Below, piece by piece: positions 22,006-33,035 of a DNA stretch of 64,000 bases. This stretch comes from Bisporella sp. PMI_857 (taxonomy: Eukaryota > Ascomycota > Leotiomycetes > Helotiales > Helotiaceae), in the NCBI GenBank assembly GCA_021307315.1, contig JAJSPD010000072.1, positions 1 to 64,000 on the forward strand, in the 5' to 3' direction. Position 1 is the first letter of the stretch. Each line of letters opens with the position of its first letter. Made by a program: the position numbers and the translations under genes. Below the pieces are notes generated by a model. It ran no database searches. It saw nothing but the letters and a program-made list of their open reading frames with translations, and was not told the origin of the DNA.

Positions 22006-22067
22006 AGATCATTGTGGCACAGTTGTCACGGCGTCACGGCGAGTGATACACGACCCCCCCCTTGTCG

Positions 22068-22165
22068 TCTTCAACTTTCAACTTCAACTTAGAGTTTTGT
22101 TTTGAAAACAATATTATCCTGTGTTGCCTCCCCTCTCACACCTCCCACAAGTTGCAGCCCTGTGC
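22068..22165 (+). pseudogene. Fragment of a Fot1/pogo transposase
   Basis: Encodes FCFENNIILCCLPSHTSHKL followed by QPC, the block around the third catalytic residue of Fot1-like transposases, then similarity stops. Same family as the remnant at 1007-2304. No terminal repeats seen. Confidence 0.7.
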
Positions 22166-22464
22166 TTGTGCTCAGGCTCTAATGTGCTTCGCCACTGTGA
22201 CCGCCGCCGCGCCACGATGCGTTTTGTTGAAAAGAACCATAGTTCCTCGCCACTTTGCCACTGCTTTTTCACCGGTCCCACTTCATACATATAGACTCAA
22301 CCCTCTTTTTTGCACTGTGCCTTGTCAGCCGCGGTATTCACCTATCGTCTCTGCCACTGGCCAAACTCGTCAAGCCATATACACTTTGGAAGAGAATTAT
22401 CTCGTCTACTTAAATCCCTGCTTGCGCAATATCCTTGTTCACCGATATTTTCGTCTGTCATACC

Positions 22465-24294
22465 ATGAGCACCAAAGCGTTCGACCCAAAAGATATCTAT
22501 CAGGACCTTCCCGATGACAATATCAGAGTCCTGGTCCTAGAACCTGGAGCCTTTGGGGAGACTTTGCATGGGATATTCAAGAACCAAAAAGTCTGTTATA
22601 CAACGGAGGAGCATGGTCTCCCATACGAAGCTCTTTTCTATACCTGGGACGTACCCAAGCTTCCTCGTAGCATTGTCTGCGAGAATTTGGAGATCCCGAT
22701 TACGCAAAACCTCTTCGATGCTCTTCAATATCTACGTCACACATAAGAAAAAAGGGCGATCTGGATCGATGCCTTGTGCATAAACCAGGGGGATCTCTCA
22801 GAAAAGTCAAAACAAATTCCCATCATGCGTTGTATATATGAAAACGCTGAACAGGTCATAATCTGGCTCGGACTTGAGGATCAATGCATCAGAAAAGCAC
22901 TGACTCTCATCCAGTACGCTGCTAGCTCTGCTCGAGCCGAGTCGGATGATCCAATGCAGTTGGCAATTGAGCTTTATTCTGAAGCCAAGAATGTTCAACA
23001 AGGCTTTCCATCTAGGATTGGATTCCCTATACACCCTATTTTTGCCCCCTTGGTTTACCAAAGTATGGATTATCCAAGAGGTCGTTGCTGCTCGATATGC
23101 AATAATGATGCTCGGCCAACTCAGGATTCCGTATTACTTTGACTTTTGTACTGCAATCATTTTCTTTCAGCGCAAAAACTACCTTTTCCGCAGACAGAAT
23201 CGCGATATCATCCGGGACCTGGTGATACCAACATTTTTCTCTCGAATAGGAAGGACTTACGATAAGCCAAAGTCTACAAATCTTTTCTTCCTGCTTCGAA
23301 CGGCTCGTAATTTCCTCGCCACAGACCCCCGAGACAAGGTCTTCGCGCTAGTGGGCATGGCATCAGAAGGTATACAAAGAGGTCATTTTCCGATTACATA
23401 CGATCGGGATATTAAGAAAATATTCATCGCTACAGTCTGGCATTACCTTGTTGAAGATGAGGAAGGTTCTTTGCACTCGTTCGGGTTCTTGTCCGAAGTA
23501 GACTATGGCCCAGACGGCATTGATGCTGCATTTCCTTCCTGGGTCCCACGATGGCATGTGCCCCGAATATGTCATCAGTTCATCGGGATAGCCTCCTCTT
23601 TCAATGCGGGTGGTAAATATCACAGTATATTTTCACCTGAGTTTCCCAGTGAAGAGAGCTCCAAGTGCGAGGATATGTTATGGGAGCTATGGAAGAGGAT
23701 ACTGAGATTGCCACGGGAGATGACGATTCTGTACGGGGCATGATGCGCCCCTTAAATCTACACCAATCAACTTATCTACTAGCTATAGATATTGAAACGA
23801 AATATCCAACGGGAGAGGGGTACGATGACGTTTTGGCGCAGGTCTTGTCGGCAGGATCAAGCAGCTTCACCGCGGGTGAAGAAAGAAAGTTCAATGCCCT
23901 TGGTTTGAAATACTTGTATATTCACACAAACATAGCAGTCTTGGAAGTGTTGAAAAAGATTGACGAAAACTTGAAAGAGGTTCAGCAGTTACCTTGGTAT
24001 CAAAAGTTGGGGCGGCGTTTGCCAAAGCCTCCGAATGGTACATTCCCTACGCGGGTGCAGTATTACACAATGGGAAGGAAGGATTTTCGCACCAACCAAG
24101 GTCTAATTGGTCTTGGACCATGTATTCTCAAGCCCGGAGACCTGGTTTGTGTTTTCTACGGCGGTGCGGTTCCTTACGTTTTACGTCCTATGCAAGGCCG
24201 CTTCCAGTTTATGGGGGGATGCTACGTTCATGGTGTAATGAATGGAGAGCTGCTCGGAGGAGGCTGGGGAAGAAGGATTTTTCACATTATTTAA
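22465..24294 (+). pseudogene. HET-domain gene of the large (about 600-residue) type, broken
   Basis: Plus-strand HET-domain protein starting at ATG 22465. Diagnostic blocks: LPYEALFYTWD (family YEALSYxWG), AIWIDALCINQGD, IIWLGLEDQ, WFTKVWIIQEV, FLATDPRDKVFALVGMA and near the end TNQGLIGLGPxxxKPGDLVCVFYGG and YVHGVMNGE. It is interrupted by TAA at 22744, a frameshift near 23010 (before FTKVWIIQEV) and another near 23665-23740. No GT-AG intron explains these. Because every domain is still recognisable and only three lesions are present, the damage may be recent, or in part assembly error. The Ser replacing Gly in the ordinary WG motif (here YTWDVPK) is also unusual. Confidence 0.82.
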
Positions 24295-25792
24295 TTTTGT
24301 GTTCCGAATTGAAGTACTTTGCGTTACTGTGGGTGCGGAAATATCAGAAACATATTGGTCTCGACGAACTTGGGTGTTCAATTCGAAGTAATTATTTATG
24401 GGCTTTTACAGTACATCACGGTCAATTACTGCTTCATATCTAAAATTTCGAGACGCTTCCAGAATTCACTTTCTTCGCCTGTTGCCTTAACTTGCCCAAT
24501 ATCTCCAATGTCCAACACTCGAAAACAAATACCATCTCGTCGAAAAAGATCTCACGCAGAAACCGACCTCACGAAAAATAGTCCGTCTGAACTACAGCCC
24601 TCAAAACGGTACAATCTCCATTCTGCGGAGTTTTACGACTCTTTATCAAAAGTGTGGCTTACTCGTCGGGCGTTGAAAGAGCTTGATCGAAGAGTACGTC
24701 AAATCAATCGCCCTCAATCTGCTGCAGCATCTCGACACGTACACCGAGAAAGTGCTTTGAAGCAGATCAAAAGATTCGCTAGACACGGCGGTCTAGACTT
24801 GCGTAATCTGCGAGGAGTAAGTTGGAATTGCCAAAGCTTGTTGGTTGTTGCTAATCTTTTCAGTATCCGGCGCCAGCAAACGTTCATAATTTACACACGA
24901 TGAGTCCAAGCCGCTATTCTCAAAGTTCTGGCAGCATGCAGACCAAATCTACAGCGCCGACGAGTGCGTTATCGAAAACCAAGCGATCCTCCGCCTATGA
25001 CAACGATTTCGAATAACACCTTATCGACCACGGTATTTATCCGAAGGGATATAGTTACCTTGATAACCGCGAAACTCCCGAGCCAGGCAATACAGAAAGC
25101 TTGCATAGAATACTGCTACAACCCAGACTATCTCTTTCGCCATCTCATTTTACTACTGCGAATTTCCGAACATTTGAGCGGAAAAACAACGGAGTGATTG
25201 ATGAGAGTGAAGTAATGAAAAACTTGATCCCTATAATATGTGGCGACTCGGATATTCCAAACAAACAGAATCTGCAATTTACACGGCTTGAGTCAATAGC
25301 TGGCGGTGCTACTGTTGATGTCAAACCAGACTTTTACGATGGAGCTCGCGTTGAAAATATCGACAAGCAGGTCCAAAAAGACTTGGGACCTTTCATTATT
25401 CCTACAGGACATCAAACGGCTCCGGTAGCACCCAACTTCTTCCTCGAGGCGAAAGCGCCAAAAGGAGCTGCGGGTGTGGCGAAACGACAAGCTTGTTATG
25501 ACGGTGCTCTGGGTGCCTGTGCTATGCATAAGCTTCAATCATATAAGGAAGATGAGCCTGTTTACGACGGTCACGCTTACACTATCTCCACAACTTATCA
25601 CGCTGGGACTGGCACACTCCAAATGCACACCACCCATCCTACGCAAGCGCCTGATGGATCTACCGAGTACCATATGACTCAGGTAAGAGCTTTTGCATTA
25701 ACAAGCGATGCCGACTCATTTCGACGAGGCGCAAGTACATTTCGTAATGCTAGAGACTGGGCACAAGAACAGCGCGTTGCGATCATCTCAGC

Positions 25793-26402
25793 CAGTGTGA
25801 GAAATGAATAGAATAGAATAGAATAGTACCCACTATTCTATTCTATTCAACTGATTTTTAGTACTATTCAAATTCTATTCTATTCTATTCTATTCAAATT
25901 CAGACTATTCGAATAGTCTGCTTACTAAATACACGTGATATATTATACCTAATTGGGCATTAGCTACGGGTATACCCACTTTAAGCGAGGTAGTGAGTCC
26001 TTTAATTCCTCCTTTTAGCTAGCTAAATGTCAGGTGCCAGGATGTCACGTGCTAAAGGGGCAAGGAGCGGCTCGGTAAGAGCCATGATGCTGGGCACATA
26101 TGGGCACGTGGGCAGCCGCCAGGGGTACGGAGGGTATAAGTAGGGGACTCGGGACGTAGTAGAGAGGGTAGAGATTAGTCTTGTATCAGAATTGCAGTTG
26201 ACTTGTGCCACACTACTCCAGCACCTTACACTAAATAGTCACGTGTCTAATATTTTTATTATTCGAATAGTATTCAGAATAGTAAAATCCTACTATTCTA
26301 TTCAGGCATAAAATGCGCTATTCTATTCTATTCTATTCTATTCTATTCTATTCTACTATTCTGAATACTATTCGAATAATATAAATAATTTTTCTCACAC
26401 TG
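25793..26402. mobile_element. hAT-type MITE with 8-base target duplication
   Basis: Terminal inverted repeats CAGTGTGAGAAA / TTTCTCACACTG flanked on each side by ATCTCAGC (25785-25792 and 26403-26410), the hallmark of hAT-superfamily elements. The interior is made of long inverted arms built from GAATA/TATTC runs. The original MITE is about 400 bases; the rest is the solo LTR at 26028-26230 plus its 5-base duplication. Confidence 0.92.
26028..26230 (+). repeat. LTR-2 family solo LTR, nested in the MITE
   Basis: Starts TGTCAGGTGCCAGG, ends CAGCACCTTACA, contains GGGTATAAGTAGGGGAC (likely promoter). Flanked by CTAAA on both sides (26023-26027, 26231-26235). Nearly identical to 62383-62585. Confidence 0.92.
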
Positions 26403-26603
26403 ATCTCAGCTGCTAATGAAAAAGTGATGCTAACATGACTCAGATCAACACTTGGGGCTTAACTGGCAATCCCGACTCATTCCGGCAAGGTGCAACCGCG
26501 CTCCGCAATGCCAGGAACTGGGCTCAGGAACAGCGTAATTCATTCATCGCAGCTGCAAACGAAAGAGCAAGACTTCTTGGACTTGATAACTTGCGATTCG
26601 CCC

Positions 26604-26690
26604 AAGTCGGTTACTCACGGGGCACGCAGCACCGCGATCTCTGTCCAGTGCTAGTATGCTCTTTGTAGGTGGTTGACTTATTTTTGATTG
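26604..26690 (+). repeat. LTR-7 family fragment
   Basis: AAGTCGGTTACTCACGG through GGTGGTTGACTT matches the inner part of the repeats at 51331-51476 and 62816-62957. It abuts the DUF7924-like remnant, so its junction with the coding frame is uncertain. The following bases to about 26960 hold nothing I recognise. Confidence 0.65.
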
Positions 26691-26966
26691 CATGATGGTA
26701 GTAGTAGTTTTATTACGCCCGGCTAAGCCTAGAAGGCCGTAGTCTATATTACATAATATACATTTCCTTCGGTTTCAAATGCCTCCTTCAGCCCATACAA
26801 AACTGCCTTTGCCAATATTTTCCAATTTCAGTAACACATAGACAACGGGATCTCGTGCATAATTAGTAGCAAGTTAACTTGAAGTTTATTCCTCCAAGTG
26901 TTCAATGTTCTATTGTCGGCGACTGAAGTGGGCCCTGCTGGGGACACGAGAGTGATATAGGGTTAG

Positions 26967-27412
26967 TGCAACAATAAGAGGGCAGCAGGAGGGATTGCAA
27001 CATAACAAGTGAGAACACGTAACGAGTGCTGTGGTTGCAACAGTGATGTATTGATATCAGAAGTATGCTTGTGTCAGATGCCAGGGTTGATAAGCTTTAC
27101 CACAGCACTAAGCGGGCCAAAAAGGTACAATATCCGACGTCGCATGTCAGAAAGCTTATCCTACTACATATACCAGTACGGAACCTGACAGCTTGTAAGT
27201 CTAACGGGAGAAAAAACTCAAGCTTGCCCTTCTCCAGAGAACTCCAGCTGTTCCTTATATCCCCTAACGATGCTTAACAGTGCTGTATCCTTTTTAGAAG
27301 TCGGCGCTTCTGTAAAGGAGCCTGTAGCTGACCTAAACCGACCTGTGCTGCTGAAAACCATTTCTAACCGACTTTAGTGTAAACCATCCTTAAACCGATT
27401 GTGGCTGTTACA
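26967..27412 (-). repeat. LTR-5 family, diverged copy
   Basis: Inverted relative of 18283-18620: begins with AATAAGAGGGCAGCAGGAGG and ends GTGGCTGTTACA, with an extra unrelated block near 27080-27190. No clear target duplication. Confidence 0.65.
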
Positions 27413-27633
27413 ATATATAGACTTCTCTCCTCGAGCCCCTCTTCCTTCCTTAGCTATAGATTTTCGTATGATACCACCGTTCCCCTCTGTATCTGTAGAT
27501 CCACAGCGCGTGTGGTGACAACAGCAAGAAATATTATGTAAGCCTCGTTTATTTATTTAAACAAGGAAAATAGTGGGGACGCTAATTGGTGCCGTTTCAA
27601 TCGTAGTACCCCTCACCTCCTTATCTCTCGTCC

Positions 27634-30600
27634 ATGCTTAATGTGCCCCGTTCTTCGTGGCCCTTTACAAGCGCCGTCGCTATGTCTGCGTTGGCAAATG
27701 TTTCGCGGCTAAAGCCCGAAATTCGCCTGGCACAGGCTGTTTCGCAGTTCGAAGCCGACCTCTCGAGCGAGCACAAGGCTGCCTTCCATACCTACAGATC
27801 CCAATCCCATAATTCACCTCCTAGCCACAGCGATGTCATGCGACTCGCAGCTGAGATTGACCGTCGCGCCTTCGGAAAGGTTAGCGGCCGGCGGTGTTTC
27901 GGACCTCGATTGATCAATATCCTACAAGCCGTTCAGCAATTCGCGGCACTGGGGGATGTCATAGTAGGAGGCTCCCAGAGCATAATTGCATGTGGCGTGT
28001 GGACGCTGGTGCGAATGACCTTACTTGTTAGTATTCCCTTGATCTCCTTTATCTTGTTCTTGGTTAATGACTTCATAGTTCATCGTTAACTCTGCTTCCT
28101 ACCTTGAAAAGTTGTCGGTTCTCTTTATGACCATCGGTCGCTCGGCCCCACGTTACCAAACGATGGCCATACTCTATCCCTTATCTAAGGGCTTGCAGTC
28201 GAGTCTGTCTGAGTATTTTATTGTGGTAGTTCGTCTCTGCCATCAGCTGTTAAAGTTCACACAGAAGTCGATCTTGGGGCAATTAGTATCTTCTCTGAGT
28301 GACTCAGATATAAAGATCTACCAATCAGACCTCGACCTCTGGGCTAATTCAATAAAAGAGGAAGTGAACCTACTGACAGCCCAGAAGATCGAGGAGGAAG
28401 CCAGAGAGAATTCCCGATTCAGATCTCTTTCGAACAAGTACTCGGAGACGGCATTGCATCACAGAAAACTGAAGACGAAACTACGCCTTCTCGAGTCTTG
28501 TTCCACGTACAATTACGAGACTACATGGAAGCAGACTCGAAAAGTCGGAAACGTAACCACGTTCCGCCAAGCTACTCAATACCAGAACTGGAGGGGCCGT
28601 TCAGATTCCTGCACCCTTGTATATACAGGCAAGCTGGGATCAGGAAAGTCTGTTTTACTAGCCAATGTTGTTGATGATTTAAATCTGTATGTTCACAATA
28701 AGAATATCACAGTAGCTTATTTCTTTTGCCGGCACGATATCCTTGACAGCCTGAAAGCGCGGACGGTCATTGGGTCTCTAGCTCGACAATTATTGCACAC
28801 AATTCCTAATCTTTCCATGGTGATAGGATTCCCCGATGAGCCTACATCAGCTCTAGATTTCAAAGAATTATTCAATTTGCTCCAACGAAGCCTTGCACCT
28901 AACTTCAAAGCGTACTTTATTCTGGACGGGTTAGATGAATGTGATGATGTTGAAAGACAAGTCTTGATTCAACAACTTCGGAAACTCCAGGAGGTATTTG
29001 CGCTGCTTCTCTGTGTTTCAGCCAGACTGGGGGTCGACAATGCTTTGGGATTGAGACTAGAACACTTTGCTGCTCCTAGCGTCATTTCGATTCCCGATGA
29101 TAATCCCGACATTGAGAACTTCATTGGTGCAGAGTTAGAGAACTGTCTGCAGTCCCGAAAGCTGGCTATAGGGGATCCCGCCATCATACTCGAAATACAA
29201 GCCGCTCTCCTTGAAGGAGCTCAAGGAATGTTCCTTTGGGTAGCACTTCAAATCGAATCCTTATGCGCCGAGAAAACTGATGAGGCCATTCGCCAGGCTC
29301 TGGCTGATCTTCCGAAGGATCTTTCAGCAACATATTCTCGTATCCTACGGAGATCGGAAGACTTAGGAAAACTTTATCAGAAGCAGATACTAGAGCTCGT
29401 CATTGCAGCTCACCGTCCCTTAACAACAGAAGAACTTCGGGACGCCTTAAGTGTAGTTCCCGGCGATACTACCTTCAACCCGGCAAGGCTTCTTAACGAA
29501 TTATATTCGGCGTTGGCCTGCTGCGGATGCCTTATCATCGTCGACGAAGAGGAGTTGACGATACGACTTGTGCACCACAGCGCCAAGCAATTCCTCCTTA
29601 GTGGGTCGGAAGGCTCGAATGGAATACCATTTACAATAGACAGCGCACGTAGGAGGATGGCAGAGATTATTGTTACCTACCTCAATTACGGCGTTTTCGG
29701 TACCCAGCTCTCTACTATGGTAGTCCCACAAATAATGACTGCATCAGCCCCATCGAGGATTATCCGCTCAACCATAGATTCTTCAGGCAATGCTCGAAAC
29801 CTTGCGTTAAAACTTTTACATTCCAGGAAACAGCCGAATTATAATATTGGAAAGACTCTTGCAGGAGCGAGCAAGCACTTCAAACCTCGTTCGGTAGATG
29901 AATTTCGGCTTTACTCTTATGCAAAGTTATATTGGATTTATCACGCTCGGTACATTTCAGGGCAGGAGCCGGTAGTATACAACCTGCTGGTAGAACTGTT
30001 TAAGAGGGAGAGAGTCGACGCCAATTCAAAGGACGATTCTGGTCAAACGCCGCTCTCGTGGGCTGCAGAGAACGGGCACGAGGCTGTCGTTAGGCTGATG
30101 CTCAATTCTGAGAAAGTCGACGCTAACCTGATGGATCAATCTGGTCGAACACCGCTTTTATGGGCTGCGAAGAACGGGCACGAGGCTGTCGTTAAGCTAC
30201 TGCTCAATTCTGAGAACGTCAAAGTTAACTTGATGGATCAATCTGGTCGAACGCCACTTTTATGGGCTGCAGAAAACGGGTACAAAGCTATCGTTAAGCT
30301 ACTACTCGATTCTGAAAACGTCGACGCTAACTTGATGGATCAATTTGGTCGAACACTGCTTTCACGGGCTGCAGAGAACGGGCATGAGGCTGTCGTTAAG
30401 CTACTACTCGATTCTGAGAACGTCGATGCCAACTTGATGGATCAATCTGGTCGAACATCGTTTTTATGGGCTGCGGAGAACGGGCATGAGGCTGTCGTTA
30501 AGCTACTGCTCAATTCTGAAAACGTTGACGCTAACTTGATGGATCAATCTGGTCGAACACCACTTTTATGGACTGCAAAAAACGGGCACAAAGCTGTCGT

Positions 30601-32113
30601 TAAGCTACTACTCGATTCTGAGAAAGTCGACGCTAATTCGAAGGATGAATTTAGTCGAACACCACTTTTGTGGGCTGTAAAGAATTGGCACGTGGCTATC
30701 GTTAAACTACTGCTTGATTCTGAGAACGTCGACACTAACGCGAAAGATCAATCTGGTCGAACACCGCTTTCGTGGGCTGCAGAAAACGGGCACGAGGCTG
30801 TCGTTAAGCTACTGCTTGACTGTAAGAAAGTCAACGCTAACGCGAAGGATCAATTTGGTCAAACACCGCTTTCGCGGGCCGTAGAGCGTGGGTACAAAGC
30901 TATCGTTAAGCTACTGCTCGACTCTGAGAAAGTCGACGCTAACTTGACGGATCAATCTGGTCAAACACCGCTTTCGCGGGCTGTAGAGCATGGACACAAA
31001 GCTATTGTTAAGCTACTGCTTGATTCTGAGAAAGTCGACGCCAACTCGAAGGATCAATCTGGTCGAACACTGCTTTCACGGGCTGCAGAGAACGGGCATG
31101 AGGCTGTCGTTAAGCTACTACTCGATTCTGAGAAAGTCAACGCTAATTCGAAGGATCAATATAGTCGAACGCCGCTTACGTGGGCTGCAAAAAATGGGCA
31201 CGAGGCTATCGTTAAGCTACTGCTTGACTGTAAGAAAGTCAACGCTAACGTGAAGGATCAATTTGGTCAAAGACCGCTCTCGTTGGCTGCAGGAAACGGG
31301 CACGAGGCTATCGTTAAGCTACTACTCGATTCTGAGAAAGTCGACGCTAACTTGAAATATCAATATAGTCGAACGCCACTTTTGTGGGCTGCAGAGAACG
31401 GGCACGAGGCTGCCGTTAAGCTATTACTCGATTCTGAGAAAGTCAACGTTAACTCGAAAGATCAATATAGTCAAACACCGCTTTCGTGGGCTGCAGAGAA
31501 CGGGCACGAGGCTGTCGTTAAGCTACTACTCAATTCTGAGAACGTTGACACTAACTCGAAGGATCAATCTGGTCGAACACCGCTTTCGTGGGCTGCAGGA
31601 AACGGGCACGAAGCTGTTGTTAAGCTACTGCTTGATTCTGAGAAAGTCGATGCTAACTCAAAGGATCAATCTGGTCGAACACCGCTTTTGTGGGCTGCAG
31701 AGAACGGGCACGAGGCTGTCGTTAAGCTACTGCTCGATTCTGAGAAAGCCAGCGCTAACACGAAAGATCAGTCTGGTCGAACACTGTTTTTGTGGGCTGC
31801 AAAAAAAGAGTTAAAGGCTATCGCTAAGCTACTACTCAATTCTGAGAAAGTCGACACTAACTCGAAGGATCAATCTGGTCGAACACCGCTTTTGTTGGCT
31901 GCAAAAAACGGGCACGAGGCTGTTGTTATGCTACTGCTCAATTCCGAGAAAGTCGACGCTAATTCGAAGGATGAATTTAGTCGAACACCGCTTTCGTGGG
32001 CTGTAAAGAATTGGCACGAGGCTATCGTTAAACTACTGCTTGATTCTGAGAACGTCGACGCTAACGCGAAAGATCAATCTTGTAACGACGCAAGGAGTCA
32101 CGGGCTAGAATAG
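27634..32113 (+). CDS. NACHT-ankyrin NLR-like protein, cut short by a solo LTR
   Basis: STAND-type NTPase with a long C-terminal ankyrin domain; such fungal proteins are thought to act in non-self recognition, with the repeat domain as ligand sensor. Exons 27634-28026 and 28079-32113, intron 52 bases (GTTAGT, TTAATGAC, TCATAG), phase 0. Product 1475 residues as read. The N-terminal 300 residues contain a region I know only as a recurrent fungal NACHT-associated domain. Walker A GKLGSGKSVLL lies near residue 315 and Walker B YFILDGLDECDD near 413. The ankyrin array begins at residue 777 and holds 20 complete repeats plus the start of a 21st. The last 11 residues (CNDARSHGLE and its flank) are encoded by the LTR at 32081, so the original protein was longer. 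The remnant of its 3' end is at 32329-32505. An alternative upstream start is not needed; ATG 27634 or the in-frame ATG at 27682 could be used. Confidence 0.85.
30014..32080 (+). repeat. Array of 20 complete 102-base ankyrin repeats
   Basis: Each unit is exactly 102 bases (34 codons) with no insertion or deletion; the 21st unit starts at 32054. Units are near-identical in DNA, with consensus start VDANSKDQSGRTPLSWAAEN. Variable codons fall at the same places in every unit: residues 5-6 of the repeat (SK/LM/AK), 8-11, 15-16 (SW/LW/SR) and 22-25. Units 7-8 resemble 20-21 and units 8-9 resemble 12-13, pointing to block duplication. Confidence 0.95.
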
Positions 32114-32328
32114 AGGCATATGAGAGTGCGTCCAATAGACTGAGTATGACTGCCTTATAGGTCTACTACAAAGGATACAAAAACATGAGAAACAACTGCA
32201 GAGAGTAGGAGCAGGCCGTTATATAGCGACTCCGACTCTCCTCCGTATCAGCTCTGAAACCCCTCATACCCTGCTTGTCAACCCCTTGATCCCGCGCCAT
32301 AACCTTCGCCTATGCTTCGGTTGTTACA
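32081..32328 (-). repeat. LTR-1 family solo LTR inside the ankyrin array
   Basis: Starts TGTAACGACGCAAGG, ends CTTCGGTTGTTACA, flanked by AATCT on both sides (32076-32080, 32329-32333). The ankyrin reading frame continues on the far side, so this is an insertion into the gene. Confidence 0.95.
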
Positions 32329-32505
32329 AATCTGGTCGAGCAGTGCTTTCACGGGCTGCAGAGAACGGGCACGAGGCTGCCGTTAAGCTACTGCTTGATT
32401 CTAATAAAGTCGACGCTAACTTGATGGATTAATCTGGTCAGACGCCGCTTCGGTGGCCTGCTGAGATTCTGTCTAGAAAGGGAAGGCCGCAAGGCAAGGC
32501 TTGAA
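32329..32505 (+). pseudogene. Severed 3' end of the NACHT-ankyrin gene
   Basis: In frame with the codons before the LTR, this encodes SGRAVLSRAAENGHEAAVKL and on to DANLMD, one more ankyrin repeat, then TAA where other units have CAA. After that stop the frame runs on with SGQTPLRWPAEI and ends at TGA near 32503. The stop is a C-to-T change. Confidence 0.8.
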
Positions 32506-33035
32506 ATTCGCTCCCTCCGCCGACTATGGACCCGGTCTGGCTTGCACCCATAACTGGAGAAGAGTGAGGCTGCAGTTACGGCAGGAGATCTTCTCTCTTA
32601 AGGAAGCTTGAGGCGCAGGAGAGCACCTGAATGGATTGTCTGAAGATGCAACAAACAGTAAAGAGAGGGTAAATGACAAGAAGCAAGAGGCGAACCTGAA
32701 AAGGATGCAACATGAGACAGTTGAAGCTTTGGAGACATTGAGTCTCAAGTTACAAATATAAAAGGGGGCACCTACCAGATTCCATATCAAGCAGTTGGGG
32801 AGGCAGCGATAGAAACGGCAAGAGAAAGCAAGCTGAAATAGATGAGGCACCTAGAGGAGAGCAAGAGACTAGAAAGAGAAGGGGAAAAAATGGCTTGTAA
32901 TAATTATGGTCACGAACTTGTCTCACAGCTATTTGAAAGCCGCTCGCTCACTCACTCCTTTGTGATACAATAGCCGCAGCATCAACAACACTTTGTACCA
33001 TGTTGAAGTCAAGAACTAGCCTGTGGAAAATGAAG
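32506..33035. other. Unassigned region with degraded coiled-coil-like coding
   Basis: Plus-strand frame around 32608-32760 reads as a Lys/Glu-rich helical peptide (SKERVNDKKQEANLKRMQHE) broken by stops, a pattern seen in fungal coiled-coil proteins. Not assignable. The rest shows nothing. Confidence 0.35.

Larger units (their letters stand above)
24508..26668 (+). pseudogene. DUF7924-like gene, nonsense mutation plus transposon insertion
   Basis: Fungal protein of unknown function that I associate with the DUF7924 family (sometimes likened to restriction-endonuclease-like folds). Exon 1 24508-24816, intron 24817-24863 (GTAAGT, GCTAAT, TTTCAG), exon 2 from 24864. Codon 154 (25014-25016) is TAA in place of an expected CAA; the frame then stays open through ATVDVKPDFYDG, GPFIIPTGHQTAPVAPNFFLEAK and KRQACYDGALGA to 25792, where a MITE interrupts it. 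The missing C-terminus resumes at 26403 after the duplication (NARNWAQEQRNSFIAAANER) and a near-duplicate of the preceding segment (MTQINTWGLTGNPDSFRQGA) is present at 26435, so part of the 3' end may be duplicated or from a second copy. The stop is C-to-T, as in RIP. Confidence 0.72.

Noticed and set aside
22744..22746. In-frame TAA in the HET gene as part of an intron
   Set aside because: No GT donor and AG acceptor pair near it keeps the frame; the stop is flanked by coding sequence of the family on both sides.
31000..31814. Shifted-frame peptides inside the ankyrin array (Leu/Ser-rich)
   Set aside because: They are out-of-frame readings of the ankyrin units and repeat with the same 102-base period.
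30014..32080. Regular 102-base repeats as a CRISPR-like or satellite array
   Set aside because: The period is an exact number of codons, the frame is open throughout and each unit encodes a standard ankyrin repeat; it is coding.
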